The notes below the pieces were generated by a model. That model was not told where the DNA came from and searched no databases. It worked only from the letters and a program-made list of their open reading frames with translations. Positions 35,401 to 44,868 of a stretch of DNA of 64,000 nt are shown in pieces (within the stretch, counting starts at the first letter, position 1; each line of letters begins with the position of its first letter). This DNA is from Pascua guehoae. Taxonomy: Eukaryota; Basidiomycota; Tremellomycetes; Trichosporonales; Trichosporonaceae. The translations under genes were made by a program, and so were the position numbers. Location: assembly GCA_001600415.1 (NCBI GenBank), contig BCJX01000001.1:3781548-3845547 (forward strand), written 5' to 3'.

Positions 35401-37043
35401 CAAGTAATGCCTTGTAGTGCACCTACACAGCACGAAGTCATCCACTCCAGAGACACACGCCACACCGGCGTTATCCTCGGTGTTTCCTCTCTCTCCCACC
35501 CACACCTGTACCTAGTGACACACCGGCCACTGGGCCCCGCCCAAAATAATTCTCCCGAAAATAAGCCATTTTGGAGTGACGGAAGTAAATGATCGGCGAA
35601 TTTCTGCACTCTGCAGAGAGGCAGAACAGTCGGTGTGGCCATTAACTTCAAAATGGATGAGAAAATACGATAGAGTATGGAGTAGGAGGTCTAGTTGTCC
35701 GACATGCGATGTTACAAGTGTAGTGAAAGTTCAAGCTTGATGGGTATCTAGATCTAGGTCTGTAGCTGGAGTTTTGCATTTTATCCCAATTGCACACACC
35801 TAACGCCCCAGCTCAGTTTGGAAATCACAATGATGTGCGCCCGTACTTTTGTGGTGACTATCCTGTGGGTGGCTGTAAGCGGTTCAGCCCAGTGTACCTC
35901 CTCTCGACCCATCATAATTACCTCGCTGCTTCAATGAGCTCGACACCCACATTAGCAAGTGCAGCACAAATCAAGTCACTGAACGAGAACCTCTTAACCA
36001 GCAAGAAGGATGATGTCACCCCAAGGGGCGATATTCTTCGCGTGAGCCAAGACCCATTGCCAACCAGTGTATGTTGTTTCACGCCGTCATGTTCATTTGG
36101 ACGACCTTTGGACTGTCAGTACAGTCACCACTCTGTCGACCACCATTGAGAAGTCATTCTTGTCGACCACATTCTCCATCGAGAGCCACCACCCAGCAAG
36201 AGAATGGTGGCTCACATCGTGTTCGACTACTGACGACAATACCTGCATCCCGCTAAGTATTCGAACGATCCGTGCGTCGGCCGCTGGCGGTTTTTTCGTC
36301 TCTCGCCAGGGTGGGTGGTCCATTCAATACATGGACCATGCTAGATTGCTTTACAAGCACACAAAGTTTCAGCTCGATAGATGGAGGGGTTGATTTATGG
36401 TGGATTATTGAAGTTGGATGGTTGCCACGCGGCGCCACCCTGGCGTTTCGAAAAATTAGCGGCCACCCCAGTACCAGGTGTTTGGGTTTATCGACCTCTT
36501 GGGGCTGCTGTGCCTTGCGTGTCTGGTCCACTTGTCAATACTGCTATGTAGCCGTGTGTGTCAAGTCACGTGCTGCTCAGTTGAATAGCTGTGGGTTGGA
36601 CCTTGTGCTAACACTGCCAACAATTCTTTTGGTGTGTACCGTCAACGGGTACTGTATCAACAGTTGGCAGAGTCTGTGACGTCCAAAGCCCAAAGTCCAT
36701 TTTGAAACTGACAACTCAAGTCCATTTTGACTCTGACGACCAAAGCCCATTTTGAACCCCATGGTCAAAGTCCATTTTGAATCTGGCCGCCAACCATTTG
36801 AATATCACGACTAGAAGTCCAGAGCACCTTCAACCTTGCGCAACACCTAAGAGTTCCGGGAACAAATGCATCAAGCATTATGAAACGAATAAGACAAGAA
36901 GCCACGACCGAGACGAGACGAGAATACCTTGAGGCGCAGAGGCGTTATGCCAAGCGCAGTATGTGACGGCGCGCGCCAGCGTTGCCGACCGGTTAGGGCA
37001 AGCGCTCCCCGGGACCGACGTCGGCCCGGATCAGTTAGGAGGC
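35401..37043. other. Intergenic DNA, A/T-richer, with a tandem repeat at 36683-36785
   Basis: This is mostly unassigned sequence, lower in GC than its surroundings. A possible coding remnant starts at 35934 (MSSTPTLASAAQIKSLNENL then LTSKKDD), open to a GTGAGC site near 36041, but I could not extend it. At 36683-36785 there are four units of about 25 bases with the word CAAAGTCCATTTTGAA. The 3' end of the minus-strand gene at 37044 lies just beyond. Confidence 0.4.
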
Positions 37044-37829
37044 TTACCCCTGGCTGGCGAGCTGGGCGCTCTGCGCGACCGAGAAGTTGACGACTTCGGT
37101 GCCGTTGACCATGACGCCGTTGGTGGGGGTGGGCGAGGGCAGGGGCGAGAGGTAGTCCGAGTACTCGAAGGGGTCGCTGGCCAGCGAGTCCAAAGACTCG
37201 GAGCGAGAAAGTGAGCCGGCCGGAAGGAGGATGGCGGCGGACGCAGCGGGGGCCGAGTTGGACGCCTCGTGGTCAGCCACCACGGGGACGGGGAGCGACG
37301 CGATCATGGCGAGGGGCGAGCGCGCGGACTGGGCACCGGGGAGGGAGGAGGCGCGGCGAGGAAGCGCGAGCGGCGCAATCGCCTTGGGCGGCGAGCCTGC
37401 CGCGCGCGCACCAGCCAGGGACGAGGTACGCGGGGGGAGAGCGAGCGGCTCGATCGCCTTGAGCGGCGAGCAAGGGGCCTGCCCACCGGGGAGAGAGGAC
37501 GTGCGGGGAGGGAGCGGGAGGAGAAGCACCGACGATGTGCCAGAGGCCGGGGACGACGAGACGGGAGAGGAGGAAGTCGGCGAGGACGAGACGGGGGACC
37601 CGGACGACGGCGAGGCGGACGACGACCGCTCCAGCTCCGCGGAGCGCGGAACACAGAAGAGGACGGTGTCGCGCTGGACGTTACGCTTGTATGCGTAGAC
37701 CGCGGCGCGGTCGGGGAGGCACTCCTCGACCTTGGCGGGCGACGCCTTGTCCTTGTCCGCGCGCGATGTGACCTTGCGGGTCTTGTGCTTGAGCGACGAG
37801 ATGGCCGCGGCGAAAACGGTGAACATCAT
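37044..37829 (-). CDS. Unrecognised 261-residue Ser/Pro/Ala-rich protein
   Basis: This is a single coding exon of 261 residues. The ATG at 37829 is chosen because it lies 11 bases after a well-formed leader intron. The N-terminus is a hydrophobic-then-basic stretch (MMFTVFAAAISSLKHKTRKV) in the position of the KAARK helix of the neighbours. The body has three or four tandem copies of a unit like LPPRTSSLPGGQAPCSPLKA (about residues 105-190). The C-terminus SLDSLASDPFEYSDYLSPLP then NGVMVNGTEVVNFSVAQSA recalls the DPF-containing tails of paralogues B and C. It is the only member of the block on the minus strand. It could be a distant inverted member of the same family; function is unknown. Confidence 0.65.
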   Translation of the reverse strand: MMFTVFAAAISSLKHKTRKVTSRADKDKASPAKVEECLPDRAAVYAYKRNVQRDTVLFCVPRSAELERSSSASPSSGSPVSSSPTSSSPVSSSPASGTSSVLLLPLPPRTSSLPGGQAPCSPLKAIEPLALPPRTSSLAGARAAGSPPKAIAPLALPRRASSLPGAQSARSPLAMIASLPVPVVADHEASNSAPAASAAILLPAGSLSRSESLDSLASDPFEYSDYLSPLPSPTPTNGVMVNGTEVVNFSVAQSAQLASQG

Positions 37830-37840
37830 TCTTAAAAGTT

Positions 37841-37988
37841 CTGCGAGTGAGCGACAATGTGAGGAGTGGGGCAGGAGGATGGAACCGAGAGATGGAGCAC
37901 AGAACGCAGCCATGAACGCACAGCCAGGACAAGGACAAGAGAGTCGACACAGCAGACAGAGACAACGAGCAGAGAACGGGGCACTCAC
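37841..37988 (-). other. 5'-leader intron of the gene at 37829
   Basis: On the minus strand it runs GTGAGT (37988-37983) to CTCGCAG (ending 37841), 148 bases. The start codon follows 11 bases later. Upstream, in-frame reading is low-complexity and is taken to be untranslated leader. Confidence 0.6.
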
Positions 37989-40046
37989 TTTATTGAGGTT
38001 GTGGACGAGGTTGTGGGCTGGTGACGAGGGAGTGGGCTGGTGAAGTTGAGAAAGAATGTTGTTGTTGAAGAGAGAACGTCTGGGTGGTGAAGTTTGTTGC
38101 GTGCGCTGGGTGGGGGAGGGAGCACGCTGGGTGGGGGCAGCAGAAGTTGGGAGGGACGGGGGGGCATGGGGGGGTTGGGAGTGGGGGCTGGGTTGCCCCC
38201 TCCGCGACGTCAATGTCGGCGTGTCGTCTGCTTGACTGCCACTCGGAACCCGTTAACCGGTGTAAACTGCGTGCTTTCTTGATTTCCTCTGCTCTCCTGC
38301 AAGGATGGGCCGTCTCTGGCCTGTCTCCGTGTCGGAAAACGGTAACCGGAGCGACAGTAAACGCTGCCGCTGTACGTTTGCCCTCTGTATCTGCAGTTAG
38401 TCTAGGATGAACGAGGTGTAGTGATGTCGACGCGCCACAGTGACCGGCCGTCCCTGAACCCAGAGGAACGGATCATGTGGGCACGAACGCCCGGGAATCT
38501 GGTAACGGTGACAATTTGGTAATGTGGGATATTTGCGCAGCCAGGGTTTGCCCTGTGTCCTGCCCTGGCGCCCTGGACATGTAAACATATCGCTGATTGA
38601 CGTTGCGCCGTCAAGCCCCGTTCCCTTGAGGCGTCATTCCCAGTATCTGTGCATGCCACAAGTTGAAGGACGCAGTGGACGTGCAGAGAATGTCACCATT
38701 GTGCGGTGCTGTCTGGTCAAAGAAAGTCGACAAAATATGGTAAAGTCGGGTCAAAGCGTGCCGTGTGCTGACAATGTCAGCGTTCGGTGGGTGGAAGCAT
38801 GTCGCGACTCTGTTGAATTATTCTGGCGTGGTAGCGTCGGGTATGATCGCGTTCTGTGGTTTTAGTGAAACCATTTTCGTCGCGTCCCGGCTCGCACCGA
38901 CGCGTCAGGATAGGGTTAGCGACGGCAACTCTTTGCTAAGCCTGCCTGGCCGGGTACCAGGGTCACAAGGGACAACATAAGACAAGGTGCGAGCTGTCCA
39001 AACCACGAGAGACGTTCGACCGTACCCGAGTCGGGGTTTTGATTGTTTGGCGATGGCCCGCTCGCACCTGGGATAATTAATTTCCTGCCAGTCACGTGAA
39101 TATCAGCACCGCAATGCGGTGGGTTGCGATGAATTTCCGGTGACGTTGGCAGTTTCAGACGCTGCTCGCACTGCTGCAGTCGGCCAGGTGGAGCCTGTGA
39201 CTCTCGCTAGCTCGAGAAGATGTTTCAGTAAACGCGTCGCGTCGTCTGCTTTAGCGTCTTGGCGGGGTCAATTTTCAATCAATTTAGGGCGGGTCTAAAT
39301 TCACAAGGTCTGAATTGATAATGTTTCTGGACTGCAGTCTACGGGCCGTAGCTTGCAAGGATGCAATTGTGACATGCAAGCACGTCTATACATGATACGC
39401 TGTTTGATGGATGCAAGCTGTGGCTGGCGAGGATGTGTTCATTTGATTGTGGGTTGTATACAGAGTGTCCAGAAATTCAAGTAGGGAATTTGTCCCACGG
39501 ACCGGCGGCCGTGCAGGGCGCAATTGTCCCTGTGTGGGCCATGGCCTGGATGGTGGTTAGTGCCATTGTGGGTGCGAGGCCGGGGGCCATGCGCCCCCAA
39601 TGCCTCCGCCAAAAGCCCCGTGGTCCTCCATTGCCAGGCAACGCAGCGATGTTGCATGTTGCATTTTGGCTCACCCTCTGCATGTCACAAGCTCGACTTG
39701 GCACCTCGGCAATCGTCCCAGAATACCGCTCGGCAGCTGTCGCAATACTGCCAATGCGCGTCTAGGCGAATCAGGTTTACAGCTCCCAGACGTGTCCACC
39801 CCAAACCCTTGACCCCATTCCCATCGCGCGTGTCGCTTGATTGCTGGGGTGTACCGGCAGTAACCGCTCCTCGCACCCATCAACCTTAGACAGCACTAAA
39901 TCCAATATCGTTCACATGCTTGCTACAGGCCATGGGTTCGATGCAGCCTTGGCTCTCGTGCCCTCCCGACCCTCCTGTTGGGCATCAGACCCAAGGAGAG
40001 GGAGGTTGCTGACGGGTGCTGCTGCATGGACGGCCTGCCAGACGTG
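37989..40046. promoter_or_regulatory. Divergent intergenic region with a core ACCTTAGACA at 39876-39893
   Basis: It holds the promoter of the minus gene (near side) and part of the promoter of the gene at 40492. The stretch CCCATCAACCTTAGACAGC at 39876-39894 resembles the core of promoter blocks A-C. From about 38700 to 39430 the sequence is A/T-richer (ATAATTAATTTCC, TCAATTTTCAATCAATTTAG) and has no gene. The region is interrupted by the assembly gap at 40047. Confidence 0.45.
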
Positions 40047-40121
40047 NNNNNNNNNNNNNNNNNNNNNNNNNNNNNNNNNNNNNNNNNNNNNNNNNNNNNN
40101 NNNNNNNNNNNNNNNNNNNNN
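40047..40121. other. Assembly gap (75 N)
   Basis: Seventy-five undetermined bases lie just upstream of a TATA box, so part of the promoter of the gene at 40492 is missing. The true gap length is unknown. Confidence 0.98.
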
Positions 40122-40133
40122 CCTCAGCTGCAC

Positions 40134-40140
40134 TTATAAA
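40134..40140 (+). promoter_or_regulatory. TATA box of the gene at 40492
   Basis: TTATAAA is followed by CCCCCC and a C/T/A-rich leader. It lies about 90 bases before the first leader-intron donor at 40233. Confidence 0.6.
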
Positions 40141-40232
40141 CCCCCCTTGAGCTCACTTTCCTGTTCTCTTCGTCAAACTTCTTTTACAGTCAACTCAGTA
40201 CTACGCTCAGTCCACTGTATCCAGTCTACAAA

Positions 40233-40491
40233 GTAAGTCGTCAATCTCACCACGTCTTGCCAGACGCTAACAGCCAGCCAGCAACCACATCGCATCGAGC
40301 TCTGCGCACGCTTCACAGCCAAAGCAAAACTCTTCGCAGTAAGTCATCACTCTCTCTCTCTCTCACCACTCTTGCCAGTCGCTGATAGCCAGCATTCACA
40401 TCGTCAAGCTCAACCAGCTCTTTGACAAGACAAGAACCAGACAACGTGAGTCCTCGGTTTGCCACACTTCTCGCCAGTTGCTGATGGGCAG
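40233..40491 (+). other. Three stacked 5'-leader introns of the gene at 40492
   Basis: Probable introns are 40233 to 40273-40281 (GTAAGT), 40339-40392 (GTAAGT) and 40446-40491 (GTGAGT). Their 3' halves are alike: TTGCCAG then CGCTAACAGCCAG, TTGCCAG then CGCTGATAGCCAG, TCGCCAG then TGCTGATGGGCAG. The third ends directly at the start codon (CAG/ATG). The leader exons between them are about 50-60 bases. The likeness suggests the introns arose by duplication of one leader segment. Confidence 0.65.
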
Positions 40492-41031
40492 ATGGTCAAG
40501 TTCATCGCTTCTGTCGGTCTCGGCCTCGCCAAGATTGGCAAGCTCTTCACCAAGGACAAGAAGGTCGACCCCGCCCCCGTCACCGACGTTGCCGGCGAGA
40601 TCGCCATTGAAGACACCACCTACGCCCACGCTTACAGCCTCAAGCTCGAGGCTGCCAAGCAGTCGATTGACGCCGACGCCGACATGACGCCTCGCATCAA
40701 GCGCCTCTTTGGTGCTGTCCCCCAGCAGCACGACACTTCTCTCCTCTACGGTGTCCCCATGATTGGCGACCACGGCTCCTTCGAGTCGTACCTCGGCCGC
40801 GCCACTGCCACTTCCATTCCTGTCCCTCCCGCCATTCCTGCCGTTCCTGTCGTTCCTGTCCCTGGCCGCCGCCGCTCTCGCCGCCGCAGCCAGCTTGCCT
40901 CCGCGTCCGACATTGACGCCACCGAGCGCTCCCTCAAGGCCGAGCGCCGTAAGAAGACTACTCTGACGCCTCTTGCCGTCAACAAGTACGCCCCCAAGGT
41001 CCGCTCGCACCTCGCCCACGAGGTTGCTTAG
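40492..41031 (+). CDS. Unrecognised 179-residue basic protein of the accessory block
   Basis: This is a single coding exon of 179 residues whose ATG follows a splice acceptor without any spacer. The N-terminus MVKFIASVGLGLAKIGKLFT then KDKK is an amphipathic helix with a Lys-rich end, comparable with the KAARK helix of its neighbours. The middle (AYSLKLEAAKQSIDADADMT then PRIKRLFGAVPQ) is more complex than in the other members. A Pro/Val run (PVPPAIPAVPVVPVPG) leads to an Arg-rich patch (RRRSRRRSQ). The C-terminus KYAPKVRSHLAHEVA recalls RHGIRGHIARLVVP of paralogue B. No signal peptide is visible. Function is unknown. Its promoter carries the family core at 39876-39893. Confidence 0.75.
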   Translation: MVKFIASVGLGLAKIGKLFTKDKKVDPAPVTDVAGEIAIEDTTYAHAYSLKLEAAKQSIDADADMTPRIKRLFGAVPQQHDTSLLYGVPMIGDHGSFESYLGRATATSIPVPPAIPAVPVVPVPGRRRSRRRSQLASASDIDATERSLKAERRKKTTLTPLAVNKYAPKVRSHLAHEVA

Positions 41032-41131
41032 ATAGCTCGTACTTGCTCTGAAATTGCTTTTCTTGTTATGTATTGCGTGTCCTAACTTGTTTTGCACTTG
41101 TCCTCTTTTCGTCACTTGTCCCATCTCCTCT

Positions 41132-43498
41132 ATGCTCGTCACCAAGGGCATCCTTGCCGATCTGCTGCGCCGCAAACGTGCCACCGGTGGCCTGTTCACT
41201 GGCGACGATGACCTCGAGCCGTGCATGGATGCTTTGGTGACCTCGTCCATCGTCACTTGTTCCACGTCGCCACCCACCCCTTCCCCCGACACCGACACCG
41301 AGTCTCCACCCACCCCTCCTCCCCAGTCTACGCAAGCCACGTCGCCGAGTCCAGCGCACACACCGCCCGGGTCACCAGTATGCTCGTCGCCGGTACCTCC
41401 AGCCTCACCACTCGCGCGGCGATGCCCACAGATCTCGACCTTTGACCTCTGGGACCACTCCGAGTTCCACGTCAAGCGCAGCGACACGTTCCCAGCGCTC
41501 CCACCTGTCGCTATCACTCACGCGCACGACAGCGACTCGGAGACGGACAAGGTTGCACCGCTCAAGGCTGCTCGCGGTACTGGCACCATTGCAGCAATCG
41601 TTACCGTCGCTCCAGTGTCTCCCGCCCGGCACGTCTCGCGCGCTTCTCCACTCCCTCCCATCACTCCAGCCTCTCCCGCTGCTCCCGACCCTCCGGTCAC
41701 TCCCACCGCTGCTGTCCCCCCAGTCACTCTCGTCGCTCCAGCCTCCCCAGTCGCTCCAGCCTCCCCAGTTGCACCAGTCGCACCAGTCGCACCAGTCGCA
41801 CCAGTCGCCCCCATCGCGCGCAAGCCGACCATCAAGCTGGTGACACCAACTCCCGAGTGTGCGCACGGGGTGAGTGACCACGGTGACACGAGCGACACAC
41901 ACGAGCACCATATGCCCGGCGCGGGATGTCCCGAGCTCGAGGTGTTTGGTCTTGCTGCCATCCCTCCGCGTCATGTCGTGCGCAGGGGAACATTCGTTGG
42001 TGGCTTGTCGGCCAAGGACCGTGCTGCCGTGTTGGCCACTCGCGCCAGGGAGATCCGCAAGTACCAGCAGATTCCACCGCCGCCGCCGCCAGCCCCACGA
42101 CCACCCAAGACGCCAGCGCCGAGCCCAGCACCGACGCCTGAACCGGAAGATGTGTCGCGCGCGCCATCACCGCTTCCCCTCGCCGACCTTCCACGTGATG
42201 CGGAACCTTCCTCGACCTCGACGCCGTCACAGCTGGATCTTCCCTCCGCACAAACCATTTCGTCCCCAACACAGCACGGCCTTCCTCACGCACAGACCCC
42301 AACACCGCCGTCATCACCCAGCCTTCCCGGTGCACAGACCAAGTCGGCGGCGTCACCACCCAACATTCCTTGCGCACAGACCGAGTCATGTCCATCGCAA
42401 CTCCCACTCCCTCGCGCAAATGACACATCCTCTCGTCGTGCACCATCACACCCCAGCACTCAAGCACCTCGTGCATTGCAGCGTGTGTCATCTCGTCCAG
42501 GCGCCAAACCTGGCGCGCATCGCTCGGCGTCTACGGCATCGCGCACATCCCAGCGAGTCCCGTCTGGCCCTGGCACTCAGCCAGGTGCGCACCGCTCGGT
42601 GTCTGCGGCTGGCCCTCGACGTCCATCATCCACCACCCGTTCAGAGTCTCGCACAGCCCGTGTCACGTCATGCCCAGACTCTCGCCCAGCCTCGCGTGCT
42701 CCATCACCCAGCCCCGCTTGCCACGTTGCCTCTGGCCACGCGCTGTCACCACCCAAGCTTGTTTGCACGCCTTGCCCGTCAGAGCCCTCCGAGTCTGACC
42801 ACGTGCCGTGCTCGCCTGCACGTCCCGAGTCTGTCCACACACTCTGTCCACCCAAGCGTATCAAGTCGGCCCAATCGGCCCAATCGGTCAAAGCGGCACG
42901 CTCTGCACCCCAGGTTCACTCGGCTGGTCCGCGTGGGACCATTTCGGGCAAGCCAAACACCAAATCGCCGCGCACACCGTCTGGCACCAGCGCAACTATT
43001 CCAGGCAAGCCTAACACGACCTCGCCCCGCGCCCCTTCTGGCACGCGCACACCCAGTACCGGCAAGTCACACACTGCATCGGCACACACGCCGAGCCCCG
43101 ACAAGGTCGAAACACTTATTGAGCGTCCCAAGTCCAGGTCCAAGTCCAAGTCGCCGTCACCACGCGGCGTGCACTCCAGGGGCATGCAAGGACGCTACCC
43201 GACCGCACTTTGCCCAACCGACGACGCCCGTACCCGCCGCTCTGCTGGTAGTGGTTCACCATCCTGCACGAACGAGGACGACGACTGGCTCGTTGTACCG
43301 GCTACCGATGCCCACAGGCCACGCTCGCACTCCAGCTCGTCCGAGTCGTCCACTTGTGAGTGCCATCCCCCGTCGCCTGCGCGCACATCCAAGAATCCAA
43401 CTGACATCAGGGCTGCGCGTCATGACGTGAACCCCCGAACACGTGAACTAGCGGAACGTCTTTGCATCTCTGCCCCCGACATTCTCCACGCCGTCTAG
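41132..43498 (+). CDS. Unrecognised 788-residue Pro/Ser/Thr-rich protein
   Basis: This is a single open exon. An in-frame ATG lies at 41054 (814 residues), but I favour 41132 because the extra part is Cys/Phe-rich and untranslated-like. It begins MLVTKGILADLLRRKRATGG, again a short helix with a basic end. More complex segments are TFDLWDHSEFHVKRSDTFPA (about residue 108) and GCPELEVFGLAAIPPRHVVR then RGTFVGGLSAKDRAAV (about 270-305). The rest is low complexity: PVAPVAP repeats, LPxAQT repeats (about 42230-42420) and KPNTKSPRTPSGT repeats. The tail is RELAERLCISAPDILHAV. Only 100 bases separate it from the stop of the upstream gene and no TATA box lies between, so the two may share a transcript or be spliced together in a way I cannot see. 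Confidence 0.65.
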   Translation: MLVTKGILADLLRRKRATGGLFTGDDDLEPCMDALVTSSIVTCSTSPPTPSPDTDTESPPTPPPQSTQATSPSPAHTPPGSPVCSSPVPPASPLARRCPQISTFDLWDHSEFHVKRSDTFPALPPVAITHAHDSDSETDKVAPLKAARGTGTIAAIVTVAPVSPARHVSRASPLPPITPASPAAPDPPVTPTAAVPPVTLVAPASPVAPASPVAPVAPVAPVAPVAPIARKPTIKLVTPTPECAHGVSDHGDTSDTHEHHMPGAGCPELEVFGLAAIPPRHVVRRGTFVGGLSAKDRAAVLATRAREIRKYQQIPPPPPPAPRPPKTPAPSPAPTPEPEDVSRAPSPLPLADLPRDAEPSSTSTPSQLDLPSAQTISSPTQHGLPHAQTPTPPSSPSLPGAQTKSAASPPNIPCAQTESCPSQLPLPRANDTSSRRAPSHPSTQAPRALQRVSSRPGAKPGAHRSASTASRTSQRVPSGPGTQPGAHRSVSAAGPRRPSSTTRSESRTARVTSCPDSRPASRAPSPSPACHVASGHALSPPKLVCTPCPSEPSESDHVPCSPARPESVHTLCPPKRIKSAQSAQSVKAARSAPQVHSAGPRGTISGKPNTKSPRTPSGTSATIPGKPNTTSPRAPSGTRTPSTGKSHTASAHTPSPDKVETLIERPKSRSKSKSPSPRGVHSRGMQGRYPTALCPTDDARTRRSAGSGSPSCTNEDDDWLVVPATDAHRPRSHSSSSESSTCECHPPSPARTSKNPTDIRAARHDVNPRTRELAERLCISAPDILHAV

Positions 43499-44868
43499 AC
43501 CATCCAGTCACCAGACGGGCCAGACTGGGCCTCGGACGACCTCGCACCAGGGGTGCCACACTAGTCTCCCAGCCGCCCTCCGCCGCCCTCCACCCATTGC
43601 GTCACCTCCAGAGCGTCCCCCACGGCACAGCAAGTTGGCAGGATCCGCTTCACGACTCTTCCAATCCACACTCCTTTTTGTTGCAACCGTCACTAGTCGT
43701 GGACACTTGCTTATACGTACTCTATGCAAGAACATGCTTGCACTGGTTGCCAGTGGATTGTAGTTGTTCGTGGCAGATAGCGTGTGGTGCGAATTTTTCA
43801 GGGTGTTAGTGCCTAGTGACGTACATGGCTAAGCGCCGAGTGTTTGGGTCGATTGAACCTGAACTTTGATGGGCCCGTCCATTGGGCTCTGGTGCCGCAA
43901 AACCGTCGACGAGTGTGGCGCCTGCATTTTCACGCTAATGACATTCCACCCACCCACTTGGACTTTTGCTCGATCCACACCCACCATCCAGACCATCCAG
44001 ACCATCCAGACTCAGTCTCGAATTCTCAGACGTCATACCTCACCCTCACCACTCTGGCACTCTGTCACCTTGCTTGCTCGGCACACTCGGCTCTGTACAC
44101 CACAGCTGCATCACACACCCAGGATGCATGCAACACGTGATCCAAACCCACACAACGAAAACACCGCAAACGCCGACATCGTGCTACATGCCTGCAGTGC
44201 TGCAGTGCTGGCCTGTCCAGACGGCCAGACGACCAGACGGCGCAAGCCAGGCTGCACACCCACGCGCACACTGCTTACGTGCGCAGCATTCCGTATTCCA
44301 AATTCCGATGATCGCTCCATGACCAGTTGCCGCTGTCGCTTGGCCTTGACGCAAAGAGAAATCACGCGCGCCTTACCTGCGCTCTCAATTTGCGAGCCAG
44401 TAGTTAAAAGTAGCATCCTGTGTCCCCAACCTGAGCTTTCATTCGTCGTCGGCTATCGGCAACATGGCTTCTTTCCGATGCCTGCGTCTGGCACCACCTC
44501 CCTACCCATGGTCATGGTCACTGGTGCCTACGTCTGGCAGCGAATGAGGCTGGCCCCAATGCAGTTTGCTTCCGTGCCACCTTGCCAGCGTTGGGACCCA
44601 TGTCAATATATACAGGCAACCCATGGCTGTCATTTCTCTTTCCTCGTCTCACTCTTCTCTCTCCCTCCCACATCCACCATATACTTTTTTTTTTGCCACC
44701 CATCCACATCCACCACACACCGCCCAACTCGCTCTCCCTCATACTCATACTCTCCTCAGCCCTCCTTTCCTGTCCCCTCCTTTTGTGCCCAACCCACCTT
44801 TTCCATCCACTCTCTCACCACGCCCCTCACCTCCAACTCCAACCCCAACAACAACAACAACACGCACA
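43499..44868. promoter_or_regulatory. Intergenic region with TATA box at 44606-44612
   Basis: ATATATA at 44606-44612 lies about 260 bases before the ATG at 44869, with a long C/T- then C/A-rich leader (CCACACACCGCCC, CCCCAACAACAACAACAAC). The word CCAGACCATCCAGACCATCC is tandem near 43987-44010. An open frame crossing 43866-45128 is out of frame with the gene at 44869 and low in complexity, so it is not called. Confidence 0.5.

Noticed and set aside
39841..40236. Open frame through the assembly gap
   Set aside because: Undetermined bases are read as X; the frame crosses a TATA box and leader and has no support.
41874..43430. 518-codon plus-strand frame in another phase
   Set aside because: It is a shadow of the Pro/Ser-rich gene at 41132-43498, with His/Arg/Pro composition typical of the shifted frame.
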